Assembly: GCF_004118675.1 (NCBI RefSeq)
Contig: NZ_SDHZ01000002.1
Location: 1,586,485-1,650,484 of the forward strand
DNA from: Filimonas effusa
Lineage (GTDB): Bacteria; Bacteroidota; Bacteroidia; Chitinophagales; Chitinophagaceae
Direction: 5' to 3'
DNA length: 64,000 nucleotides
The notes under the pieces were generated by a model. That model was not told the DNA's origin, made no database searches, and worked only from the letters and a program-made list of their open reading frames with translations. Positions 16,583 to 25,678 of the stretch are shown here, piece after piece. Position numbers and translations under genes: made by a program. How positions within the stretch are numbered: the stretch's first letter is position 1; each line of letters starts with the position of its first letter.

Positions 16583-17542
16583 TTATTTAACTGTTATTTG
16601 AAAAGACCTGTTGGTGTATTCGCTTTCCCTGGCGCTTATTTTACCACCCAGAAATATTGCGTTGTAAGATCCCGGTGTTGTGTAGCGATGTGTGAATTTC
16701 AGTTCTTCGGTTTTTTCTGTTGCTACTTTAACGGCTCTTCCGGCGTCGGGAGTTACTTTTCTGAGATTTAGGGGTCCTATTACGGCCCATGCTTCTGCGG
16801 GCGCAGCTACGCCTGCTGAGGTAGCGCCAGTGATCACCAGGGAAGTACCGGAGGAGACTACCCAATAGTAATCGTTCAATGATCTGAAAGCCGCAAAACC
16901 GGGGCTAAACCCTGATACGCCATAGTTGGTATATGCTACATTACTGGCATTCATATTGGCGATGATATAGCTTGAGCCATCGTTGAGTACATTCTTTACG
17001 GTGAATGAATCGATGGTCCATTTGCTTTGAGCAGAACCAGCGAAGCCTTTATACCTGAAGCCTATATAAACGGGTTTATTATTAGCGCTGAAATCGGAGA
17101 GATCGATGTTACCGGAAGCAACGGCTGTAGTGCTTCCTGAAGAGAGCGTTGCCCTGGAAGAGATATCGGTCCAGTTAGCGGCGGCTATCCTGTTCACTGT
17201 TGCAGGCGTATCGTTTACCAATACACCTTCGAAGTTATCGGAGATCATTACTGCCAGTGAGCCTTGCTGGCTGCCATTGGCCCTGATAGTGCGGAAACGT
17301 AAGAGTGGCGTACCATTGGCGGTATCACGATTCCTGTATTCATACCTGCTGCCTATTTCACCGGAGTAAAAAGTAATGACGTCGGGGTTACCGGAGAAGC
17401 TAAACCGGCTGGTATCGCCAAGTGCTATATCAGTGGCATTAATGTTTACATTAAAGTTAGGATCGGCGGTACTAAGCGACTTACTGCAAGCTATGAGCAG
17501 GCAGGCCGGGATTATTGTTGTGAGAAAAATCTTTTTAGTCAT
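16583..17542 (-). CDS. DUF5017 surface lipoprotein of the PUL
   Basis: A 319-residue lipoprotein with lipobox CLLIAC (Cys about residue 19). After the linker, residues 28-70 form a PKD-like start (DTSRFSFSGNPDVITFYSGE) followed by the DUF5017 beta-rich domain and a C-terminal repeat of PKD type (FTHRYTTPGSYNAIFLGG). It sits directly after susD, the place usually taken by SusE/F-like surface glycan-binding proteins, so a role in binding the polysaccharide outside the cell is inferred. Part of the PUL operon, 34 bp from susD. Confidence 0.82.
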   Translation of the reverse strand: MTKKIFLTTIIPACLLIACSKSLSTADPNFNVNINATDIALGDTSRFSFSGNPDVITFYSGEIGSRYEYRNRDTANGTPLLRFRTIRANGSQQGSLAVMISDNFEGVLVNDTPATVNRIAAANWTDISSRATLSSGSTTAVASGNIDLSDFSANNKPVYIGFRYKGFAGSAQSKWTIDSFTVKNVLNDGSSYIIANMNASNVAYTNYGVSGFSPGFAAFRSLNDYYWVVSSGTSLVITGATSAGVAAPAEAWAVIGPLNLRKVTPDAGRAVKVATEKTEELKFTHRYTTPGSYNAIFLGGKISARESEYTNRSFQITVK

Positions 17543-17576
17543 ACTGCTTTGTTGTTGTTAGGAAATGTGTGCGTTT

Positions 17577-19187
17577 TTACCATCCGGGGTTTTGCGTCAT
17601 GCCTTTGTTCACGTTCAGTTCCAGTGCCGGAACGGGCAGCAGCTGGTATCTGCCGGAAGATGCTGCGGTAGCGTAGCCGGTGATCCATCGTGACTTATTG
17701 GTGAATGAGGCATTAGAGGCATTGATCTCTGCAACCATTTCGTTCATTACATTGGTGAAGATGCCCCAGCGGAGGAGATCGCCTTTCCGTACGCCTTCGA
17801 AGCAAAGTTCCCTGGCGCGTTCCTCTCTTATAAACTGCCTGAACTGCGCGGGCGTTAATCCTGCGGGAACATCTGCTACAGTACTTGCTACATTTACCGG
17901 TAAACCATAGGCTCTTCTTCTTACTTTGTTAATGGCTGTATAGGCTGTTGCTGTTGGTCCGTTCACTTCATTTTCCGCTTCGGCCTGCATGAGCAATACA
18001 TCTGCATAGCGCAGCAGCGGGAAGTTAGTTCCGTTGGTGAACTGCAGTTTCACGAAGTTTGAAGGTTCGTAGGATCTTCTCCATTTTCCTGCATCGCGGC
18101 CTATGATATTAGTGGAGGTATAATAAGTTCTTGTTAAAGGATTGGCCGTGGCGCTGTAAGAGAACGGAGCAATTGCCCAATCTCTGCGCAGGTCGCCATT
18201 TCCATACAAGCGATAGAGTTTGATGGTTGTTTTGATATTACTACTAGATCTGCCCGTGTCGATGTTGGTACAGCCAAGGTTCATGGTTCCTACTTTTCCC
18301 ATTTCGGCGTAGGTAGGGTCGGCGTCTTTGGCATAGAAATCGACTTCCCAGATACATTCCTTGATATCATAGATATCGCGGCACTGATTAATAAAGATCT
18401 GGCTATAAGCAGAATTGGTTATCGTTGCATTGTAGGTGGTAAGCAATTCGTGTTCGTTACCTGCGTCTACCTGTTGCGCCCAATACAGGGCATCGGCATA
18501 CTTAGACTGATCGTTCATGGGGGCGCCTGCCATATACAGGTAAACTCTTGCCAGGATACCGCGAACAGCTGTTTTTGATACGTGGCTGGAGTTGCCGATG
18601 GAAGTAATGGTATTTACTTTTCCTTCGGCTTCTTTCATATCTGTTACTATTTGTTCATAAACCTGTTTAGCAGGTGTACGGGGTATGCTGATGCTATTTA
18701 CATTGTCGCTGGATTTCAGTTTTAAAGGAACATCGCCATAGTTGCTTACCAATATAAAATGATAGTAGGCTCTCAGGAATAAAGCTTCTCCGAGTATGGC
18801 TTGCCTTTTTGTTTCATCCATCGATGGTTTGTTTATGTTTTCTATGAGCATGTTGGCTCTTTCGATGCCTATATAACATTGCTGCCATATACCTCCTACA
18901 TAAGGGTTGGTATAATCGTACTGATAGAACATGGGGGCCGAGTAAGCATTAGCGCTAAAAGCATAGAAAGCCTCATCAGTACATATGCCGAACTGGAACC
19001 ATAGAGAGCTACCGTACATATATTCATTTCCCAGCGGGTCGTAGACGGCGGCGAGTGCCATGTTGAGCTCTTCTTCGCTATTATAGAAACCAGCGGGGTC
19101 AACGAAATCCGTTGGCTTTTTATCGAGGAGTTTATTACAGGATGTAATGGCCTGTAAGAGCATTAATAAAAGCAACAATCGTTTCAT
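17577..19187 (-). CDS. SusD/RagB-family outer-membrane nutrient-binding lipoprotein
   Basis: Started at MKRLLLLLMLLQAITSCNK (536 aa), with the lipobox Cys at about residue 17; an ATG 18 bp upstream is also in frame. The SusD fold is clear: LDKKPTDFVDPAGFYNSEEE at the start, TPR-like helices such as AILGEALFLRAYYHFILVS, and the C-terminal FIREERARELCFEGVRKGDLLRWG. It caps the SusC barrel and binds oligosaccharide on the cell surface. It starts 30 bp after susC, the usual pair. Binding specificity unknown. Confidence 0.96.
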   Translation of the reverse strand: MKRLLLLLMLLQAITSCNKLLDKKPTDFVDPAGFYNSEEELNMALAAVYDPLGNEYMYGSSLWFQFGICTDEAFYAFSANAYSAPMFYQYDYTNPYVGGIWQQCYIGIERANMLIENINKPSMDETKRQAILGEALFLRAYYHFILVSNYGDVPLKLKSSDNVNSISIPRTPAKQVYEQIVTDMKEAEGKVNTITSIGNSSHVSKTAVRGILARVYLYMAGAPMNDQSKYADALYWAQQVDAGNEHELLTTYNATITNSAYSQIFINQCRDIYDIKECIWEVDFYAKDADPTYAEMGKVGTMNLGCTNIDTGRSSSNIKTTIKLYRLYGNGDLRRDWAIAPFSYSATANPLTRTYYTSTNIIGRDAGKWRRSYEPSNFVKLQFTNGTNFPLLRYADVLLMQAEAENEVNGPTATAYTAINKVRRRAYGLPVNVASTVADVPAGLTPAQFRQFIREERARELCFEGVRKGDLLRWGIFTNVMNEMVAEINASNASFTNKSRWITGYATAASSGRYQLLPVPALELNVNKGMTQNPGW

Positions 19188-19216
19188 ATAAATAGATTTA
19201 ATCATCGGGGTGGTTG

Positions 19217-22200
19217 TTAGAAATTGACATTGAGACCAAAAGTTACCAGGCGTGGCCTTGGATAAGCAGAGTAGTCAAAGCCCGGCGTGAGCACGTTGTT
19301 AAACACACTGACTTCAGGATCGATACCGGAGTAATTTGTCCAGGTAATAAGATTCTGTGCAGAGACGTAAACCCTGCAAGACTTAATGTGTATTTTATCA
19401 AGTGTTTTTGTTGGGATGGTATATCCGAGCGACACTGTTTTCAGTCGCAGGAAAGAGCCATCTTCCACCACCCTCGAGTTGCCGCCGGTAGGCGTGGTGG
19501 GTCCACCACCGTTAACACGCGGAGTAGTAGCTACCGTGTTTTCGGGCGACCATCTATTGTTATAGCTGGCAAACTGGTTAAGGTTAGACCGTCCGAGCAT
19601 GTTGCCTTCAAAGATGTAGCGGTTACCGTTGATGATGTCGTTGCCGTAGGACCACTGGAAGAAGATGTTGAGGTCGAAGGATCTGTAACGGAAATCGTTA
19701 TTAAATCCGCCGGTATGTATGGGCAGGCCGCGACCGATAATTGCGTAGTCTTTTGAGTCGACCGTAAGGTCGCCATTGATATCGCGAAATTTGATATCAC
19801 CGGGTTGGATGGCTGTTCTGAGGTTGCCATTGGTGGCAACGCCATCTTTAAGAATATAATTGCCGGTGGTGGTTTTATCAAAGTCGTTATATTGATAAAC
19901 GCCATCCCAAATATAACCGTACATCATACCTAGCTGGTTACCTACCTGTGTGATGTAGGCCGGTATAGTGGCGAAGTTGCCGTCGAAGGGAGCGGGAGAA
20001 GTCATGGCGCTTTCGTTTTCGGACAACGCCAGAACTTTGCTTTTATTAAATGAGATATTGATGCTGCTTTCCCAGGAGAAGTCTTTATTCTGAACGGGTG
20101 AGCCGCCAAGCGTGAGTTCGAGGCCCTGATTTTGTACGCTACCAATGTTACGCAACGCCCTGGCATATCCGAGGGTATAGGGAAGGTTAGCGTATAACAG
20201 GAGGTCGTTTGTTTTTTTACGATAGACATCGGCAGTAAAGCTGAGCCTGTTTTTCAGGAATGCAAGGTCGAGGCCTATATCGAACTGAGCTGTGGTTTCC
20301 CATTTCAGATCTTTGTTTCCGAAGTTAGTGTTGAAGGCGCCGTGTGTGATGCCGTTACCGAAGGTATAGGCATCTGGATTGGGCGATACTGCGATAGCGG
20401 AAAGGTAGGGGAAGTCGGAGATCCTGTTGTTGCCGGTGAGGCCATAGCTGGTCCTGATCTTGGCATCGGACACTATGTTTTTTAGGCTGTTCATGAACTT
20501 TTCCTGGCTGAGGCGCCAGGCAAAAGCGCCAGAGGGGAAATAAGCCCACCTGTTTTCAGGAGAGAATTTTGAAGAGCCGTCGGTTCTGAAGGTGAAGGTA
20601 AACATGTACCTGGATTTGTATTTATAATCCAGTCTTCCGAGGAAGGACGCCAGTCCCCAGGAAGAGGAGGCGGCTTCGATGCGTTCGGGGATACCTTCGT
20701 TGAGTCCTGCGATACCCAGTGCAGGTCTGGGGAGTTTATTAGCGGCGTGTCCATCGGTGGATGATTTATTGGCTGTTTGGGAGAAGCCTGCGACCAATGT
20801 AATATGATGTACGTTGTTTATTTTTTTATAATAGGACAGCGTGTTTTCGTTCATCCAGGTAGCGCTTCTAACGTAGGTGACTGATCCATTCACGCCTCTG
20901 ACAGCGCCAAGCCTGGTACGGCTGTTACCAGTCATGGTAAAGGTGTCGTTGAACTGGTTACGTTGTGTAAGATTATTGGTGACGCCTGCGGTTATTTTGA
21001 GTTTAAGATCTGGTGCGATGGTATATTCCAGGTATCCGTTGGCGATGGTATTTGTAAAGAAATTTTCTCTCAGAGAATGTTCCTGGTTGAGTACGGGGTT
21101 GATGCGTGAATCGAGGGGATCGACATCGGGGTCGAGCAGCACATCTTCGAGATTAGGGATGCCGCTGATGGCAAAATTGCGGTAGCCCCAAACGCTGAAC
21201 AGCGTTGCGGCTGTAGAGCTGGTGCCGGAGGTTGCTATAGAAGGCGGCAGGCCGTTCTGCTTCATATAGCTATAGTTGATATAAACACCTGCTTTCAACT
21301 TCCTGCTTATATTCTGATCGAGAGACATGGTGCCCTGATATCTTTTATAACCGGAGTTAATCATGATACCCTGCTGGTCGAGTACATTTCCGGATACATA
21401 ATATTTGGTGTAGTCGTTTCCGCCCCTCATGGAGAGGGAATAGTTTTGCATGGGCGCTGTTCTGAAAACCTTAGACTGCCAGTCGATTTCGGGTATACTT
21501 TTATAAGATTCGAGTGTTTTGCCGTTGGTGAGGTAGTCCCCGGCGGCATCAGAGGGGTTTCTTTCGAGTTCATATTTTACGAATTCATAGGGAGTCATCA
21601 AGTCCATTGTTTTCATGACTTTCTGAAGGCCATATGATGCACCGAAGTTGATGACCGGTGGTCCTGTTTTACCTTTTTTAGTAGTGATAATAATAACGCC
21701 GTTGGCTCCGCGGGCACCATAGATAGCTGTAGCGGAGGCATCTTTCAGCACTTCAAATGATTCTATGTCCTGGGTATTGATCATGTTAGTATTGGGCGAT
21801 TCAAGGGGGAAGCCATCTACGACATAGAGGGGCGAATTTTCCTGTGTAACGGAGTTATTACCCCTGATGACGATATTGATGTCGGAGCCGGGCTGGCCGT
21901 CGACGGAGGAAACGGCTACGCCGGCTATTCTACCAGCGAGGGCTTCATCGAAGGCGCGGACGGGCGCTTTCTGCATATCCTGGATGGGGGCTTTGGCTAC
22001 TGCCCCGGTAAGGTCGCCTTTGGTAGTGGTGCCGTAGCCTATTACTATCACTTCATCCAGGTTTTTGACCCTGGATACCAGAACGAGGTTATAATTATTC
22101 CTGTTATCGACCTTTATTTCCGTTATCTCATAATTAACGGAGGAGGCCATGAGGATATCGCCCGGATTGGCGGAGAGCTTAAAAGCACCTGTGGAGTCGG

Positions 22201-22369
22201 TGAGTGTGCTTTTATTTTTCCCTTTAAGGGAGACCGTAATACTTTCGAGCGGTTTGCCGTCACTGTCTTTAACGGTACCGGAGATCTGTTTCTGGGAAAA
22301 TGCCAAGGCAGGAACCAGGAGCAGGATGGCCTGGAACATATACCGTAGTGAAACGGCAAAGCCGGGCAT
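19217..22369 (-). CDS. SusC/RagA-family TonB-linked outer-membrane transporter
   Basis: About 1050 residues when started at MPGFAVSLRYMFQAILL; ATGs at 22411, 22405 and 22339 are in frame and the start is uncertain. A signal peptide ending near AFSQ is followed by a carboxypeptidase-D-like domain (QISGTVKDSDGKPLESI), the TonB-box region NLDEVIVIGYGT, the plug (GANGVIIITTKKGK) and a 22-strand barrel to the last residue (LVTFGLNVNF). It imports oligosaccharides with SusD. A copy of the proposed HTCS operator lies about 90 bp upstream of the preferred start. Confidence 0.95.
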   Translation of the reverse strand: MPGFAVSLRYMFQAILLLVPALAFSQKQISGTVKDSDGKPLESITVSLKGKNKSTLTDSTGAFKLSANPGDILMASSVNYEITEIKVDNRNNYNLVLVSRVKNLDEVIVIGYGTTTKGDLTGAVAKAPIQDMQKAPVRAFDEALAGRIAGVAVSSVDGQPGSDINIVIRGNNSVTQENSPLYVVDGFPLESPNTNMINTQDIESFEVLKDASATAIYGARGANGVIIITTKKGKTGPPVINFGASYGLQKVMKTMDLMTPYEFVKYELERNPSDAAGDYLTNGKTLESYKSIPEIDWQSKVFRTAPMQNYSLSMRGGNDYTKYYVSGNVLDQQGIMINSGYKRYQGTMSLDQNISRKLKAGVYINYSYMKQNGLPPSIATSGTSSTAATLFSVWGYRNFAISGIPNLEDVLLDPDVDPLDSRINPVLNQEHSLRENFFTNTIANGYLEYTIAPDLKLKITAGVTNNLTQRNQFNDTFTMTGNSRTRLGAVRGVNGSVTYVRSATWMNENTLSYYKKINNVHHITLVAGFSQTANKSSTDGHAANKLPRPALGIAGLNEGIPERIEAASSSWGLASFLGRLDYKYKSRYMFTFTFRTDGSSKFSPENRWAYFPSGAFAWRLSQEKFMNSLKNIVSDAKIRTSYGLTGNNRISDFPYLSAIAVSPNPDAYTFGNGITHGAFNTNFGNKDLKWETTAQFDIGLDLAFLKNRLSFTADVYRKKTNDLLLYANLPYTLGYARALRNIGSVQNQGLELTLGGSPVQNKDFSWESSINISFNKSKVLALSENESAMTSPAPFDGNFATIPAYITQVGNQLGMMYGYIWDGVYQYNDFDKTTTGNYILKDGVATNGNLRTAIQPGDIKFRDINGDLTVDSKDYAIIGRGLPIHTGGFNNDFRYRSFDLNIFFQWSYGNDIINGNRYIFEGNMLGRSNLNQFASYNNRWSPENTVATTPRVNGGGPTTPTGGNSRVVEDGSFLRLKTVSLGYTIPTKTLDKIHIKSCRVYVSAQNLITWTNYSGIDPEVSVFNNVLTPGFDYSAYPRPRLVTFGLNVNF

Positions 22370-22436
22370 TTTGCAGCGCAAGGGATGGCGAAGTTGCAAT
22401 CGCATAAACAATCGGTTAAATAATGATAGGATACTT

Positions 22437-22444
22437 CAAAATTG
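22437..22444 (-). promoter_or_regulatory. -7-like box upstream of susC
   Basis: Minus-strand CAATTTTG, one mismatch from TAnnTTTG, is 15 bp from the proposed HTCS site. A near-identical box (GAATTTTG) has the same spacing upstream of the GH2 gene. Confidence 0.45.
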
Positions 22445-22459
22445 GGCAGTTAAGGCCGT

Positions 22460-22490
22460 GTGACAGGGTTAAAAAATCGAATGAATAGGG
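22460..22490 (-). promoter_or_regulatory. Proposed HTCS operator, copy A (susC)
   Basis: On the plus strand it starts GTGACAGGG, continues with AAAAAATCGAAT and ends ATAGGG. On the coding strand this is two CCCT-containing direct half-sites about 22 bp apart, two helical turns. Copy B upstream of the GH2 gene shares nearly every position with a single gap. Such spaced direct repeats are typical of hybrid two-component regulator sites; binding by the divergent HTCS is inferred. Confidence 0.6.
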
Positions 22491-22509
22491 CATTTTTTTA
22501 TAAAATGCC

Positions 22510-25383
22510 TTATTCTGCTACAATAACAGGGCCGTTAAGACCTGTGTAAGTTCCTTTTTCCTGCTTTACCAATATGTTGATGGTATGCGTTTTACCCACC
22601 GGGAAAGGGATCTTTATTTCTTTCGCTACGGGGCTAACCGTTTGTTCTGCTATTTTTTTATCGTTGATCCATATTTCCACGTCTCCATTTATTGGTTTGA
22701 GATAGATATTTCCTCCCATTTCCTGCTGGGCTGCATAGGGTGTAAAAGCTGCGCGGTAGATGACATAACCTGAGGAGGTTGCTTCCTGTAATTTGCCAGG
22801 CTGGGTTGCCATCCAACTGTTCATATCGTTATCGGAGAGAGCCATTGCGGGATTGGGGCGGGTGTTGAACACCGGCGACATCCTCCATTTATCGAGCGTA
22901 AGGATGCTGGCTGAAGCGGGAAGAGATGGCTGCGCCGCAACCTGTTGCAGCGGGATGGACAAGGTAGCAGGCTCGAGGCCGGGTGCAGTTGCTTCGAGTA
23001 CAAGGTTTGTTGTTTCGCCTTTCAGCGGTTGTACGATTACCTGAGCAAAGCCATTAAACAGACTTTGGTGGTTCCCTTTTTCCGGTTCATGTGAGTTGGG
23101 GTTGCCATTTCCCAGGCCGATGATGCGGCCGGCATTACTTGTATTAAAGGATACCGGCAAGTTGGCATCGGGTACGTGCCGGCCGTTGGCATCCAGGGCT
23201 TCGACTGTAACGGGGGTTGCATCTGTTCCGGAGTTATCGAGTGCTGGGCGGAAGGGAGTGAGACGCAGGCGAACGGGGGCGCCGGTTGTCTGGACCTGGA
23301 AGCGGGAAACCTGTTTACCATTGCGGAAGCCGATGGCTTCGAGTTTGCCGGGTTTATAGGGCACCTGCCAGCTTACCATATTATATGGATCGTTCTGCTG
23401 TTCTCCTATTGTTTTGCCATTGAGCAGGAGCTTTACCTTTTCGGCGTTGCTTATCACCATTACTTTCACCGGTTTGCCAATACTGTCTTTGGGGAAGTTC
23501 CAGTGCGGAGCGATGTGGAGAATGGGTTTATCTTTTATCCATAGCGCCTGGCGCAGATAAAAGGCAGTTTTAGGGAATCCGCAAAGGTCGAGAATGCCGA
23601 AGTTTGAGCTGACGGTTGGCCAACGAAACGGTGTTGGTTCGCCGTGGTAGTCGAAGCCAGTCCATACGAAGGCTCCTGCCATCCATGGTCTTTCGTCTAT
23701 CAGCTTCCAGGCTTTGCGGTGGGTAGCGCCCCAGGAGGGGGCTTGTGTATCGTAGGCGTCGAGGATATGCTTTACCGTGTTGGTATAATATTCACCGCGG
23801 ACCATTACACCTGAAGCATCTTCGGAGCTGGTAACGGGTTTACGGGGGTTAAGCGCGTGAAACCTGTCGTAGTGTTTAATTTCATAATTGAATCCAACGA
23901 CATCTACGGCCTGGGAGACATTTATTTCACTGAAGAAGCCGCCGTTCATGGCTGCTGTGACGGGTCTTGTGGTATCGCGTATTTTCACCTGTTTTGATAA
24001 ACGGCGGACCATTTCGTATCCTGTTTCCGTTCCCTGGATGGGTTCTTCGTTGAAGACAGACCAGAGGATAACGGACGGATGATTTCTATCGCGTTTTACG
24101 AGCCAGGCGAGTTGGGCGAGGTATTCGGGAGACGTGTTGAAGTTCCTGTTTTCATCCATGACGAGGATGCCGAGGCTATCACAGAGGTCGAGGATACGCG
24201 AAGCGGGGGCGTTATGTGCGCAGCGATAAGCGTTGGCACCCATTTCTTTTATTTTCTGCATGCGAAAATCCCATAGGGCGTCGGGGACGGCGGTGCCTAC
24301 GCCGGCATGATCGATATGGTTACATACCCCTTTGATCTTTACTCTTTTATTGTTGAGATAAAAACCGGAGTCGGCATCAAAGCGGATGGTCCGGAAGCCA
24401 CAGCGGGTAATCACTTCGTCGTTATCATTGTTTGACTGCAGTTTTGTTACTACGGTGTATAATGCGGGGTCTTCGAGTGTCCAGCGAAGGGGGTTGGTTA
24501 CAGAAAGGTTGAGTTTAACCGTAGTTTGTTCCAGGGCGTTTACAGTGGCGACAGTATCGGCGGTGGTCACCAGCTGGTGGTGCCGGTTGTAAAGGGATAT
24601 GTTGATATGTGGAGAAGCCTTTTGTTTGCCGGTGTTGGCTATTGTTATTTCGGCCGGGATACACCAGTTATCGTGAGCCAGGTTTGTTGTTTCGGAGGCA
24701 GGAGTTTGATCACCTGCAGCACTAAGTAAAACGGGATGGGCAAATACGCCATCAGTAACAATATGTACGGGGCTGCGTTTTACGAGCCAGGTATGGCGGT
24801 AGATCCCTGCGCCTTCGTACCACCAGCCTTCCATGGCGTTGGCATCTACTTTTACGGCGATGGTATTGACGTCTTCGCCGTAACGTGCGATGGCGGTGAT
24901 ATCGATATAAAAAGCGTTATAGGCACTCCAGCTACGGTAAACGACCTGTCCGTTCACCCATATTGTGGCGTGGGTGGCGATACCTTCGAACTGAAGTTCG
25001 AGGTTTTTGCCTTTGTCGGCAGTATCGAGTTTAAATCTGCGGCGGTACCAGCCGAATCCGCGTTTATGGTAGCCCTGTGAAATATTTTCGGTGGAGTCGA
25101 CGGGTTGTTCTATAGCCCAGTCGTGCGGGAGGTTAAGAGATAACCACTGGCTATCGTCGTAGTCGACTGCGGCGGCGCCGGGGGCAATACCGGCCTTGGA
25201 AGCCATATAACTGGCTCCATGTCCGAGCAAAGGAGCGAAAGGGATATCGCCGAGATGAAATAACCAACCTTCGTCGAGCGAGAAGCGGGAAGTGCCCTCC
25301 CCGGGTTTTACCTGTTGTGCGGAGACCTGTAAGCTGGTGAGTAACAGGATCATTAAACCTGCTGTCCAGAGCCAATTCATCAT
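22510..25383 (-). CDS. Glycoside hydrolase family 2 (beta-galactosidase/beta-glucuronidase type)
   Basis: Started at the tandem ATGs 25383/25380 (957 or 956 aa), directly before the signal peptide WLWTAGLMILLLTSLQVSAQ. Domain order: GH2 sugar-binding jelly roll (residues about 40-220), immunoglobulin-like domain, TIM barrel with acid/base Glu in ILWSVFNEEPIQG and probable nucleophile Glu in PVTSSEDASG, then a DUF4982-like and Ig-like region, and a C-terminal beta domain (about 840-957). A periplasmic exo-enzyme of the PUL; galactosidase versus glucuronidase activity cannot be decided here. First gene of the minus-strand PUL operon. Confidence 0.93.
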   Translation of the reverse strand: MMNWLWTAGLMILLLTSLQVSAQQVKPGEGTSRFSLDEGWLFHLGDIPFAPLLGHGASYMASKAGIAPGAAAVDYDDSQWLSLNLPHDWAIEQPVDSTENISQGYHKRGFGWYRRRFKLDTADKGKNLELQFEGIATHATIWVNGQVVYRSWSAYNAFYIDITAIARYGEDVNTIAVKVDANAMEGWWYEGAGIYRHTWLVKRSPVHIVTDGVFAHPVLLSAAGDQTPASETTNLAHDNWCIPAEITIANTGKQKASPHINISLYNRHHQLVTTADTVATVNALEQTTVKLNLSVTNPLRWTLEDPALYTVVTKLQSNNDNDEVITRCGFRTIRFDADSGFYLNNKRVKIKGVCNHIDHAGVGTAVPDALWDFRMQKIKEMGANAYRCAHNAPASRILDLCDSLGILVMDENRNFNTSPEYLAQLAWLVKRDRNHPSVILWSVFNEEPIQGTETGYEMVRRLSKQVKIRDTTRPVTAAMNGGFFSEINVSQAVDVVGFNYEIKHYDRFHALNPRKPVTSSEDASGVMVRGEYYTNTVKHILDAYDTQAPSWGATHRKAWKLIDERPWMAGAFVWTGFDYHGEPTPFRWPTVSSNFGILDLCGFPKTAFYLRQALWIKDKPILHIAPHWNFPKDSIGKPVKVMVISNAEKVKLLLNGKTIGEQQNDPYNMVSWQVPYKPGKLEAIGFRNGKQVSRFQVQTTGAPVRLRLTPFRPALDNSGTDATPVTVEALDANGRHVPDANLPVSFNTSNAGRIIGLGNGNPNSHEPEKGNHQSLFNGFAQVIVQPLKGETTNLVLEATAPGLEPATLSIPLQQVAAQPSLPASASILTLDKWRMSPVFNTRPNPAMALSDNDMNSWMATQPGKLQEATSSGYVIYRAAFTPYAAQQEMGGNIYLKPINGDVEIWINDKKIAEQTVSPVAKEIKIPFPVGKTHTINILVKQEKGTYTGLNGPVIVAE

Positions 25384-25506
25384 TACTGTTTGTTTACCTG
25401 TGAAACGAAGCGTTTTGCAGTTAAGTGCGTCCTGACCGGAACAGAGGGCAGTCAGACAACAGCCTAAGCTGCAAGCATCGTTGTAAAACCGTTGATTATA
25501 TAGTCT

Positions 25507-25514
25507 CAAAATTC
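25507..25514 (-). promoter_or_regulatory. -7-like box upstream of the GH2 gene
   Basis: Minus-strand GAATTTTG, 14 bp from operator copy B, implying a 5' leader of roughly 110 nt before the GH2 start. Confidence 0.4.
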
Positions 25515-25528
25515 GTGTTGTACACACA

Positions 25529-25560
25529 GTGACAGGGGTGAAAAAATCGAATAAAGAGGG
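25529..25560 (-). promoter_or_regulatory. Proposed HTCS operator, copy B (GH2)
   Basis: On the plus strand GTGACAGGGGTG is followed by AAAAAATCGAAT and ends AGAGGG, aligning with copy A with a one-base gap. Coding-strand CCCT half-sites are about 23 bp apart. It lies between the divergent GH2 and HTCS genes. Confidence 0.6.
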
Positions 25561-25613
25561 TTGTTTTTTAAAGCCGAGCGTCATCGCAGCTGGCCTTGCT
25601 GCTGCATCGATGT

Positions 25614-25642
25614 ATTGCCAGCTTGTTAAAACACTATTTTTG
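25614..25642 (+). promoter_or_regulatory. Promoter of the HTCS gene
   Basis: TTG at 25614-25616, an 18-bp spacer and TATTTTTG at 25635-25642 match the Bacteroidota -33/-7 consensus, 36 bp before the ATG. Confidence 0.65.
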
Positions 25643-25678
25643 CAGAGCGATATGCTTTTATTCCTTTAACCATTGCTA

